Positions 56,622 to 64,000 of a DNA stretch of 64,000 nucleotides are shown here, in pieces. Position numbers and translations under genes: made by a program. Within the stretch, counting starts at the first letter, position 1, and every line of letters begins with the position of its first letter. Source of the stretch: Clostridium sp. AM58-1XD (GTDB lineage: Bacteria; Bacillota; Clostridia; Lachnospirales; Lachnospiraceae); NCBI RefSeq assembly GCF_003464085.1, contig NZ_QSDR01000009.1:62001-126000 (forward strand). Reading direction: 5' to 3'. The notes beneath the pieces were generated by a model that was not told where the DNA came from, searched no databases, and saw only the letters and a program-made list of their open reading frames with translations.

Positions 56622-59600
56622 TCATTCCTTTTTTAAACGCGCCCCATGTCTGTACGGGCTTTTGTCCGCTCTGCTTTTGTCCGCCTGCATCTCTTTCATA
56701 AGAACCTTCATCCTGTTCCTCAGTTTCACCGTTTCAGTCACGTCCATAATCACTCCTTGCAGAAATGTTCTTCCTCCGTATTCCATATACTGACTCTGGT
56801 CGACCACCCAGATATAGCCCTTTTTGCTCATCATCCGATATTCGATGCTGTAGCCGCTGCCGTTTTCCTTCAGGTATTCTACCCCCATGTCAACCTTCTT
56901 CCTGTCGTCGGGATGAACCATATTCATAAATTTATCGCCAAAGATTTCCGTAATCTCCTTCCTTGTATATCCGAATATCTCCAGAAAACGGCTGCTGATA
57001 TAAGTAAAATCATAATCCGGCGTCCGTGCACAGCGGTGATATCCTCCAGGCATATCATTGTTCAGAAAATAGAGTTCCTGATTTTTTTCCGTCAAAAGGG
57101 CATTTCGTTCTGCCAGCTGCTGCCGTGCCATCATCGGTTCTGATATGTCCGTACAGGCGCTTACGATCGCAAGCCTGCCGTCCTCTGCCTGGACGATCTT
57201 CCCTTTGTCCAGGGACCAGAACCACGTTCCGTCCTTTTTCGGCATACGGTACGTGGTGGTGTATTCCAGACCGGGATAGTATTCCGGGCCGATATCACGG
57301 GCCACCTGCTCTCTGTCATCTGGATGAATCGTATTGATTACTTTTCCGTCTATGGCCTGCTCTAGTTCCTCATAAGAATCATATCCCAGGAGCTTTACCA
57401 TTTCATAGTTGGCAAAATAGAGGGGGAAACCGTCTTCACAGTAGCCGCCGATCATTCCGCCCGGACTCATCTGTGCAAAAATTGCGGCTGCAGCCCTTCT
57501 GTTTTCTTCTGTCAGCCTCATAAATGCCCGGTCCTTATTCGATACGTTTACAACAGCTGCCAGCGCCCTCTGGGAAGCCTCCAGCCTCTTCTCCTTCTGC
57601 TTCTGCTCAGAGACATCGCTGATTGAGCCGTAATACAGCTTTCTTCCGTCCTGCTCCCTCAGGAAAAAGGCCCGGAAATGAATCCATACAACGCTTCCAT
57701 CTCCTTTATACCGGCGTACGTCACCCTCGGCTCCTTTTAGCTGGTTCCTGTACGCTTCACTGAAAATATGTAAAATTGTGCCGTAATCTTCCTGGTAGAC
57801 GGCTTCCAGAATATTTTTCTTTCCCTCTTCCAGATCAACGGGATTCATTCCCGTAACCTTGTAATACTGTTCATTGACCCTCAACAGCTTTATTTCCCTG
57901 CCGCATGCTTCATACAGGCCGATTCCCCCGAGAATATTGTTCATCATCGTCTCGCTGAAAATGTCGTCATTCAGAAGTTCTTTAATTCTCAGCCGATCGA
58001 TGATCTTTCCTCTTATACCTCTGAAATCTATATTCGATTCGTCTTCCAGAATAGCTTCGCACATGTCAATCGGCATGGGACGGTGTAAGTAATATCCCTG
58101 TCCGTAAAGGCAGCCCATATTTACGAGAAAGTCCATCTGTTCTTTCGTCTCCACGCCTTCTGCGATCAGTTTCAACCCCATGAACCGCGCCATGCTTGTA
58201 ATGGTTTCCAGAATTCCGACTCCCTTTCCTGCACTCTGTTCCGTCATGTTGAGAAATTTCATGTCGATCTTCAACACATCTACGTTGACATCCTTGAGCA
58301 TATTAAGGGAAGAATAGCCGCTTCCAAAGTCGTCCATCAGCACCAGAAATCCGGCTTTTCTCAGATTTTCGATTACTCCGGAAATGATCTGATATTCCTC
58401 TGAATAAGCGCTTTCCGTAATTTCTACTTCAATCAGCCTCGGCTCCAGGTCATACTTCTTTACAAGTCCCCGCAGGCATTCCACAATATCCAGCGTATAG
58501 ATATCCACCCGGGAAACATTGATGGAGACTGGAATCGGCCGCCTTCCCCTGTCAATCCACCTTCTTACGTGGCTGCAAACCGTATCCCAAACATAGATAT
58601 CCAGATTGGTGATAAACCCGTTTTTTTCCAGTATCGGTATGAAATCTCCCGGAGGAATCATTCCGCGTTTTGGATGGTTCCAGCGCACAAGCGATTCCAT
58701 TCCCACAATCTTTCCATTCGTCATGTCGCACTGAGGCTGCAGGTAAAATGTGAATTCTCTGTTTTCTAACGCCCTCTGCACCTCTGACAGAAGGAGGTGA
58801 TTTTCTTCCATCTTCTTCATCATGCGCGAGTCGTAAACGCACACTCTCTGCGCATAGTTTCCCTTGACAGATTCCAGGGCGATGGCGGCCCTGTCATACA
58901 TGGTGCTGACGGAAATAGTTTCTTCCTCTATTACGTATATGCCGAACGCAGGGAAAAATCCGGCGTTATCTCCGTACTGCCTGACAAGCCCAATGATCCT
59001 TTCCTGAAGCTCATTGAGCAGCTTTTTGTCATCGGGCAGGATAATGACAAAATCATCTCCTCCCATGTAGCCGGCAATTCCCCTGTTTTCATCCTGAAGC
59101 TTCCCCAGCTGTCTTCCTATGCCGACTAAAAACTGGTCCCCCTCTTCCTGTCCGTACCACTCGTTAAACAGTTTGAAATGTTCGATATCAATTGCCATCA
59201 GGCAGTATTTTACGCCTCTGTGCTGTTTCAAAAACTGCTCTGCCTCGTTGAAAAATATATTTCTCCGGTAAAGTCCGGTCAGTCTGTCTTTCCCAGTCTC
59301 CAGAAGGCTGTTCTGTTCTGCCGTTTTCCGTTCTTTGATCTTCTGATCGTTGATGTCCTGTATAAAGCACATCACTATGTGATCGCTCTGTCTCTCGTTA
59401 AACAGAGGCACGACGATCTGGCTTACCCAGCAGTATTCCCCTGTCTGCATCCTTTTTCGAAACTGCCCTCTCAGCACCTGATTTTCCTTTCCCATGGAAG
59501 CGCGGTCAAAGATGCTGTTTAAATTCCAAAAGGCCAGAAAGCCTTCTCTGTCATCTGGATGAATCATATAATCGGATACATCTCTCATCATCTGATCCAG

Positions 59601-60041
59601 AGCACCTTCTACCTCCGGAATCACATATTTTCCGTTGATATGATAGAGAATCCTGTATGTATTTTTCGTCAGATTGAGTTCGAACAGTTCGTCATAAACG
59701 GAGATATTCGTCAGATTATAGAACAGATTTTTATTGCCTTCTCTGATCTCTTTAACCATAATAACCGTGCAGCTGCCTGATCCCGGCCACTCAATATTCC
59801 CGCTGTCCACTTCCAGCCACTTCTGCATAATCTTATTATAGAACATGACGGATTCCGTTTCCCGCCGCTCGAGCGGGCAGCCCCTGCAAGGTTCCTCTTC
59901 ATCGCAAAATACCCGATAACAGACATCCCCCTTTTTCAGGCGCGCAAAAATCGCCTGTACTTTTTTATTAAAAGATACGACATGGTATTGATCGTCGATT
60001 ACGTAAATCCCTGCTTCTTCATTATCAGCACATCTGCCCAT
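56622..60041 (-). CDS. Multi-PAS GGDEF-EAL protein with N-terminal cysteine cluster
   Basis: A 1139-residue cytosolic signalling protein. Domains in order: an N-terminal PAS with four cysteines (41, 46, 52, 55; pattern CxxxxC-x5-CxxC) that could hold a metal or Fe-S centre, a second PAS (about 130-240), GGDEF (about 255-415), EAL (about 425-680) and three C-terminal PAS domains. The cyclase motif is GGDDF, so activity is doubtful. The EAL domain keeps its metal and catalytic residues (MESLVRW, VSINVSR, VEITES, LMDDFGSGYSSL, KIDMKF, LIAEGVET). The net role is probably c-di-GMP hydrolysis under redox or ligand control, opposed to the neighbouring cyclase. Confidence 0.9.
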   Translation of the reverse strand: MGRCADNEEAGIYVIDDQYHVVSFNKKVQAIFARLKKGDVCYRVFCDEEEPCRGCPLERRETESVMFYNKIMQKWLEVDSGNIEWPGSGSCTVIMVKEIREGNKNLFYNLTNISVYDELFELNLTKNTYRILYHINGKYVIPEVEGALDQMMRDVSDYMIHPDDREGFLAFWNLNSIFDRASMGKENQVLRGQFRKRMQTGEYCWVSQIVVPLFNERQSDHIVMCFIQDINDQKIKERKTAEQNSLLETGKDRLTGLYRRNIFFNEAEQFLKQHRGVKYCLMAIDIEHFKLFNEWYGQEEGDQFLVGIGRQLGKLQDENRGIAGYMGGDDFVIILPDDKKLLNELQERIIGLVRQYGDNAGFFPAFGIYVIEEETISVSTMYDRAAIALESVKGNYAQRVCVYDSRMMKKMEENHLLLSEVQRALENREFTFYLQPQCDMTNGKIVGMESLVRWNHPKRGMIPPGDFIPILEKNGFITNLDIYVWDTVCSHVRRWIDRGRRPIPVSINVSRVDIYTLDIVECLRGLVKKYDLEPRLIEVEITESAYSEEYQIISGVIENLRKAGFLVLMDDFGSGYSSLNMLKDVNVDVLKIDMKFLNMTEQSAGKGVGILETITSMARFMGLKLIAEGVETKEQMDFLVNMGCLYGQGYYLHRPMPIDMCEAILEDESNIDFRGIRGKIIDRLRIKELLNDDIFSETMMNNILGGIGLYEACGREIKLLRVNEQYYKVTGMNPVDLEEGKKNILEAVYQEDYGTILHIFSEAYRNQLKGAEGDVRRYKGDGSVVWIHFRAFFLREQDGRKLYYGSISDVSEQKQKEKRLEASQRALAAVVNVSNKDRAFMRLTEENRRAAAAIFAQMSPGGMIGGYCEDGFPLYFANYEMVKLLGYDSYEELEQAIDGKVINTIHPDDREQVARDIGPEYYPGLEYTTTYRMPKKDGTWFWSLDKGKIVQAEDGRLAIVSACTDISEPMMARQQLAERNALLTEKNQELYFLNNDMPGGYHRCARTPDYDFTYISSRFLEIFGYTRKEITEIFGDKFMNMVHPDDRKKVDMGVEYLKENGSGYSIEYRMMSKKGYIWVVDQSQYMEYGGRTFLQGVIMDVTETVKLRNRMKVLMKEMQADKSRADKSPYRHGARLKKE

Positions 60042-60149
60042 ACATTTACCATCCTATGCCAGTTTATGGTCAATATCTCACATTATCTTTCACAATTATA
60101 TCTCTTTTTTGTATATGGCCGTCAATCTTTATGTCGATTCGTGTACATC

Positions 60150-60437
60150 AAAAATCCCCGCGCTTTTCGGGCGCGGGAAGGGAATCGGCTTGACCTGGCA
60201 GTCAATCCGCAGCAAAAATCCCCGCGCTTTTCAGGCGCGGGGAGGGAATCGGCTTGGCCTGGCGGTCAATCCGCAGCAAAAATCCCCGCGCTTTTCGGGC
60301 GCGGGAAGGGAATCGGCTTGACCTGGCGGTCAATCCGCAGCAAAAATCCCCGCGCTTTTTTGGCGCGGGAAGGGAATCGGCTTGACCTGGCGGTCAATCC
60401 GCAGCAAAAATCCCCGCGCTTTTCGGGCGCGGGGATT
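60150..60437 (-). repeat. Tandem array of five terminator units, 64-bp period
   Basis: Unit starts fall at 60150, 60214, 60278, 60342 and 60406, exactly 64 bases apart. Each unit has a GC hairpin (CCCGCGC/GCGCGGG with a TTTTCGG-type loop) and, in the four spacers, a second inverted repeat (TTGACC-TGGC-GGTCAA, with a pairing-preserving G-T variant in the second). On the minus strand every GC hairpin is followed by GATTTTTGC, so each is a complete intrinsic terminator for ftsZ. Only the ftsZ-proximal copy also has a T-run on the plus strand. Confidence 0.9.
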
Positions 60438-60440
60438 TTT

Positions 60441-61716
60441 TTAGTTCTTTTTATTTCGATCCTGGAGGAAGGATGGGATTACGATTCCTTCACGGTTAAT
60501 CTGTCTGTTATATCCGCCGGACGGGTTTGTCTTCTGGCCGGAGGCCGCAGGCGCCTGTCCGCCTCCCTGGCGCGGCTGAGCCTGTGTATTAAAGGACTGT
60601 TTTCCATACCCCTGCTGAGAAGGCGCTGCTGCCGGCTGCTGATAGGAATGATTTGCCGTTGCTGCTGCCTCTGCTGAAGAAGACGGCATCTTTGGAGCCA
60701 GCTTCTTATATGGATTCGGGTTGCTGAAATCTTTCATTACTTTAGATACAGGCGTGCTGATCAAAGTCTTGTCCGTAAGACCTGTTGCGATAACGGTAAT
60801 TGTAGCCTCATCCTGTGCATTTTCATCGTACATAGCACCGAAGATGATATTTGCCTCGTCGCCTGCCAGCTCCTGAACGTAGCTTGCAGCTTCATTGGCT
60901 TCAATCAGGCTGATATCTCCGGAAATATTAATGATGACATGGCTTGCGCCTCAATCGTGGTCTCAAGAAGCGGGCTGGATACTGCCTGCTCTACTGCTTC
61001 CTTGGCCTTTTCGTCGCCTTTGCATGGCCAATGCCGATGTGAGCGATGCCCTTGTCCGTCATAACGGTCTGAACGTCAGCAAAATCTAAGTTAATCAGCC
61101 CCGGAACATTGATCAGATCTGTTATCCCCTGAACGGCCTGCTGAAGAACCTCATCTGCTTTCTTAAGAGCTTCAGGCATGGTTGTCCTTCTGTCTACGAT
61201 TTCAAGAAGTTTATCATTCGGAATTACAATCAGGGTATCCACACTCTCTTTCAAGTTCTCAATTCCCTGAAGTGCATTGGACATACGTGTTTTCGCTTCA
61301 AAGCGGAACGGTTTTGTAACCACTCCTACTGTGAGAATCCCCATATCTTTTGCAATTTTGGCTACAACAGGAGCAGCGCCGGTACCTGTACCGCCGCCCA
61401 TACCGCAGGTCACGAACACCATATCCGCACCTTTCATGGCCTGTGCCAGTTCTTCAGAACTCTCTTCCGCAGCTTTCTCGCCGATCTCAGGCTTTGCTCC
61501 TGCTCCGAGTCCCTTTGTAAGCTTCTCGCCGATCTGCATCGCCGTAGGAGCCTTGCAGAACTGCAATGCCTGCTTGTCCGTGTTAATACCAATGAATTCC
61601 ACACCGGCGATATTCTCATCAATCATTCTGTTAACGGCATTATTTCCTGCACCGCCTACACCAATTACAATAATCCTCGCAGCATTTTCAGCCTCATTTA
61701 TTTTAATCTCTAACAA
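60441..61716 (-). pseudogene. ftsZ: Cell-division GTPase FtsZ, two frameshifts
   Basis: Tubulin homologue forming the Z-ring. GTP motifs [13 protein letters not shown] and [13 protein letters not shown] are intact. The ORF 60991-61716 (to HIGIGHAK) and 60441-60833 (MYDENAQDEATITVIATGL plus a Gln/Pro-rich linker and C-terminal IVIPSFLQDR peptide) are two parts of one gene. The missing middle is present in other frames: one G is lost near 61017 (AAGGGCGAC expected) and one near 60950 (GAGGGCGCA expected). Restoring both gives 425 residues. Since ftsZ is normally essential, a consensus error is the likely cause. Last gene of the division cluster. Confidence 0.92.
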
Positions 61717-61792
61717 GAATATATCCTCCTTTAACTTCTCACTATCTATCTTCGCTATAACGCTATGAATGTACTTTTTGACCTTATCTTAT

Positions 61793-61821
61793 ACTATATT
61801 TGATTTTCAAAAAAATATCAA
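61793..61821 (-). promoter_or_regulatory. Sigma-A promoter of ftsZ
   Basis: TTGATA (61816-61821, minus strand), 17-base spacer, TATAGT (61793-61798), in the 144-base gap between ftsQ and ftsZ. It would add ftsZ transcription beyond that from the upstream cluster. Confidence 0.6.
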
Positions 61822-61860
61822 CCACTAATTCCGTAATTTTTCAACAAATTATGAAAATTT

Positions 61861-62583
61861 TCACTTTTTCTTAAAAGTATACATCATGCTGGTATTCGTT
61901 TCGTCAAAAGTGTCCAGATAAAGTACTCCTGCCATTCCCTGAAGGGCCGGCAGCATGTCGTTAAGGGCTGATATTTTGCCGTTGATATCGGAATCATCTC
62001 CTAAAACCACCTCGATATCCCCCATGATCAGATTCGCATTCCGTTTACCGTCATACTGGATCTTGTCCACCTTTATTTCATAGCCGGAGAGCGCCTGTGT
62101 AAGGTTTAAAATATCGTCAAAAATTTCTTCATTTTCCACAGGCAGAGGCTGATACAGTACAATGTGTCCAAACTTGAGCCCTGTCACAAGCGGTATGCCG
62201 TCCAGCTTTTTATTCGTGCTTTCCACGATGATTCCATCCTTATCAAAATACATATTACTGCTCATATAAGTCAGATAGCCGACGATCTTTTTCTCATAGA
62301 CAATCACTTCGATCTTATGGAATCCCTGGAATACAATCTTATAATCTTCTATAAACGGAATCTTTTCGTGATCTCCAAACCGGTATTTCAGGTAACTGTA
62401 TGCCATATTCCGGTCCTTTTTCTCCGGAAACAGCCTTTGAACAAGCTCTTCATTCGTATATTTGGTATTTCCTGTAATCGTGATCTCTCTGATATTCATG
62501 GACAGCACTGCGATGACGAGCAGGAGCAGAACAGCAAAGGCTGCTCCTGCCACGACTCTGCCTTTTTTCTTCTGGGGATTCAT
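61861..62583 (-). CDS. ftsQ: Cell division protein FtsQ/DivIB
   Basis: A bitopic divisome protein of 240 residues: a basic cytosolic tail (MNPQKKKGR), one membrane segment (about 12-29), a POTRA domain (IREITITGNTKYTNEELVQRL) and the FtsQ beta domain. It recruits FtsL/FtsB-type partners. The start is the ATG at 62583 with AAAGGAGG five bases upstream; the longer ORF to 62610 would overlap murA. Order murA-ftsQ-ftsZ is typical of the clostridial dcw cluster. Confidence 0.9.
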   Translation of the reverse strand: MNPQKKKGRVVAGAAFAVLLLLVIAVLSMNIREITITGNTKYTNEELVQRLFPEKKDRNMAYSYLKYRFGDHEKIPFIEDYKIVFQGFHKIEVIVYEKKIVGYLTYMSSNMYFDKDGIIVESTNKKLDGIPLVTGLKFGHIVLYQPLPVENEEIFDDILNLTQALSGYEIKVDKIQYDGKRNANLIMGDIEVVLGDDSDINGKISALNDMLPALQGMAGVLYLDTFDETNTSMMYTFKKK

Positions 62584-62594
62584 GGGTTCCTCCT

Positions 62595-63848
62595 TTAGTC
62601 CTCTATCCATCGGATATCCGCTCCGACCGCTTTCAAATCACGGCAGATATCTTCATAACCTCTTTCTATATGATAGCATTTTTTTATTCTTGTCACTCCG
62701 TCGGCAGCCAGAGCTGCCGCCACGAGAGCCGCGCCTCCCCGCAGGTCGGTCGCTTCTACTTCTGCGCCGTGAAGACGTCTGCCTCCGTTAACAATGGCCG
62801 CATTCCCTTCCACAAAAATATCGGCCCCCATTTTTCTCAGTTCCCGCACAGCCTCATACCGGCCGTCGAAAATATTTTCTTCAATTCTGCTCACCCCGTC
62901 TGCCCCTGCCATCAGCGCTAAAAACGGAGACTGCAGATCCGTGGGAAATTCCGGATATGGCCCGGTAGCGACAGATACCGGCTTCACCCTGCCGTTCATT
63001 TTCACCGATACGTAATCCGATCCGGCAGTTACATCTCCTCCCGCCTGTTTTAGCACCGCTTCTACCCTGGCAAGTTCTTCCGGGAAGATTCCCTTTGCCT
63101 TTACTTCCCCTCCGGCCGCCATGGCCGCCATCAGGTAAGTGCCTGCTACAATTCTGTCCCCGGGAGCATGAAAGCGGCTGTCGTGAAAACCGTTTACTCC
63201 CAGAACGATCAGTTCATCCGTTCCCACCCCTGATATGCACGCTCCCATCCCGCTTAAAAAACGGCAGAATGATATGATCTCCGGTTCCATGGCCGCTCCA
63301 TGGATCACCGTCCTTCCCTCGGCTCTGACTGCGCCGAGAAGCGCATTTTCCGTGGCTCCCACGCTGGGGAACGGAAAGAAAATATCGGCTCCGACGAGTT
63401 TGTCTGCCGCAGCCAAAATCCTGCATCCGTCTTCCCTGATTACAGCTCCCAGCCTTTCGAGCGCCTTCAAATGCAGGTCGACAGGACGCTTTCCTATGGA
63501 ACATCCTCCCGGATAACATGTAAATGCTCTCCTGTTCCTGCCCAAAAGGGCTCCCAGAAGGATAATGGATGAGCGCATCATTTTGACATAGTCCTCCGGG
63601 ACCTCGCTCTTCAAATCCCCATCTGCATCGATGGCAAGAACATTCCCTTCCATGCTGCATCTGCATCCTATATATTCTAATATCCCCATCATGCAGGAGA
63701 CGTCCTGTATTCTGGGGACATTTTCAATAATCGTAATTCCTTTGTGAAGTACGGAAGCTGCCATCATCGGCAGTACTGCATTTTTTGAACCCTGTATCTC
63801 TATTTCGCCGCGAAGGGACGTTCTCCCACAGATTTGTATGTTTGACAA
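62595..63848 (-). CDS. murA: UDP-N-acetylglucosamine 1-carboxyvinyltransferase
   Basis: First committed step of peptidoglycan synthesis, adding enolpyruvate from PEP to UDP-GlcNAc. The catalytic Cys lies in GGCSIGKRPVDLH (about residue 116), so the enzyme should be fosfomycin-sensitive; the substrate site QGSKNAVLP is also present. I place the start at TTG (63848, giving MSNIQICGR) because AGGAGG lies eight bases upstream; an earlier TTG at 63866 would put that sequence inside the gene. About 417 residues. Confidence 0.94.
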   Translation of the reverse strand: MSNIQICGRTSLRGEIEIQGSKNAVLPMMAASVLHKGITIIENVPRIQDVSCMMGILEYIGCRCSMEGNVLAIDADGDLKSEVPEDYVKMMRSSIILLGALLGRNRRAFTCYPGGCSIGKRPVDLHLKALERLGAVIREDGCRILAAADKLVGADIFFPFPSVGATENALLGAVRAEGRTVIHGAAMEPEIISFCRFLSGMGACISGVGTDELIVLGVNGFHDSRFHAPGDRIVAGTYLMAAMAAGGEVKAKGIFPEELARVEAVLKQAGGDVTAGSDYVSVKMNGRVKPVSVATGPYPEFPTDLQSPFLALMAGADGVSRIEENIFDGRYEAVRELRKMGADIFVEGNAAIVNGGRRLHGAEVEATDLRGGAALVAAALAADGVTRIKKCYHIERGYEDICRDLKAVGADIRWIED

Positions 63849-63937
63849 TTCCACTGCCTCCTGCAACTTCTATATCCTATCTTATGCAGGAATGCACGTC
63901 TCTGTACATAAATTATGGAAGGCTTCCTTAACCGGCC

Positions 63938-64000
63938 TTATTTTTCCAGCTTAATCTGGTTGGATACGCTGAGCACCAGCCCCATCTCCATCATCAGAAA
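63938..64000 (-). CDS. ftsW: SEDS-family glycosyltransferase (FtsW/SpoVE-like), C-terminal fragment
   Basis: Only the last 20 residues are in the window (FLMMEMGLVLSVSNQIKLEK, stop at 63938). The MGLVLSVSNQ ending is typical of FtsW/SpoVE peptidoglycan polymerases. It lies about 90 bases upstream of murA on the same strand, where ftsW or spoVE is usual. FtsW and SpoVE cannot be separated on this fragment. Confidence 0.65.
   Translation of the reverse strand, partial: FLMMEMGLVLSVSNQIKLEK

Noticed and set aside
60150..60437. Possible CRISPR array
   Set aside because: Spacers between the hairpins are nearly identical and the period is an exact 64 bp; this is a tandem repeat, and no cas genes are present.
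59982..60677. A 231-codon plus-strand ORF with repeated NPRAF/NPQQKSPRFSGAG units
   Set aside because: It is the translation of the 64-bp terminator array and the antisense of ftsZ; its repeats come from DNA-level duplication and it lacks a ribosome-binding site.
60441..61716. Programmed ribosomal frameshifting as the reason for split genes
   Set aside because: No slippery heptamer with downstream pseudoknot is seen, the breaks occur in unrelated genes at different places, and most are explained by loss of one homopolymer base.

Overview
The window looks like a chromosomal segment of an anaerobic, spore-forming Firmicute of the Lachnospiraceae (Clostridium cluster XIVa, in the neighbourhood of Clostridium symbiosum/Enterocloster/Lacrimispora). 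The basis is the ispH-S1 fusion, the GerA-family spore germination protein, CIRCE-controlled groES-groEL, the ftsW-murA-ftsQ-ftsZ cluster, strong AGGAGG ribosome-binding sites, occasional TTG/GTG starts and two multidomain c-di-GMP proteins. No rRNA, tRNA, CRISPR array, phage or insertion sequence was seen. This assignment is inferred from gene content only.

Layout. 1-9.1 kb: a tight minus-strand housekeeping run (MATE, nadE, TrmH-type methylase, nfeD, SPFH protein, argF, a small membrane protein, birA, mutY, start of a lipid kinase). 9.2-12.7 kb: an SdpI/SdpR-like autoregulated pair, rrf2 and tcdA on the plus strand, then a YitT protein. 12.8-16.9 kb: a promoter-terminator unit that may be a small RNA, an orphan gerA gene, an OGG1-type glycosylase and a second MATE pump. 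17-26.7 kb: guaB, a zinc-ribbon membrane protein, a two-component system next to a secreted coiled-coil protein, a YczE-like protein, groES-groEL and a YtxH/LEA-like protein. 26.7-36.4 kb: a catabolic locus made of an FGGY kinase, an AGCS symporter, a ferredoxin/BFD protein, two FAD subunits plus a [2Fe-2S] subunit (HcnABC/opine-oxidase type), a DapA-family lyase, an unassigned TIM barrel and a divergent DeoR regulator with paired operator-like repeats. 36.8-50.8 kb: MocR regulator, glnS, dicarboxylate symporter, RmlD-like reductase, SulP, ispH-S1, cmk, a YhiN flavoprotein, lysC, an HD protein and DUF523. 51-60 kb: a permease, a class-B asparagine synthetase with a degenerate glutaminase site, and two c-di-GMP proteins. 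60.1-64 kb: a tandem terminator array followed by ftsZ, ftsQ, murA and the end of ftsW.

Three observations stand out. (1) At least eleven reading frames break by one base, and where the ancestral sequence can be guessed the event is usually loss of one base from a short homopolymer. Essential genes such as ftsZ are hit, which points to consensus error in the assembly rather than decay. (2) A roughly 50-70 nt palindromic element occurs three times in intergenic space (36.66, 48.11, 54.61 kb) with partly covarying stems. (3) Five exact-period (64 bp) copies of a two-hairpin terminator unit follow ftsZ.

The most interesting physiology is the 26.7-36.4 kb locus. It combines a flavin/iron-sulfur amine (amino acid or opine-type) dehydrogenase, a Schiff-base lyase, a sugar-type kinase, an amino-acid symporter and a sugar-phosphate-type repressor. 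This suggests oxidative cleavage of a sugar- or polyol-linked amino compound, but the substrate cannot be read from the sequence.
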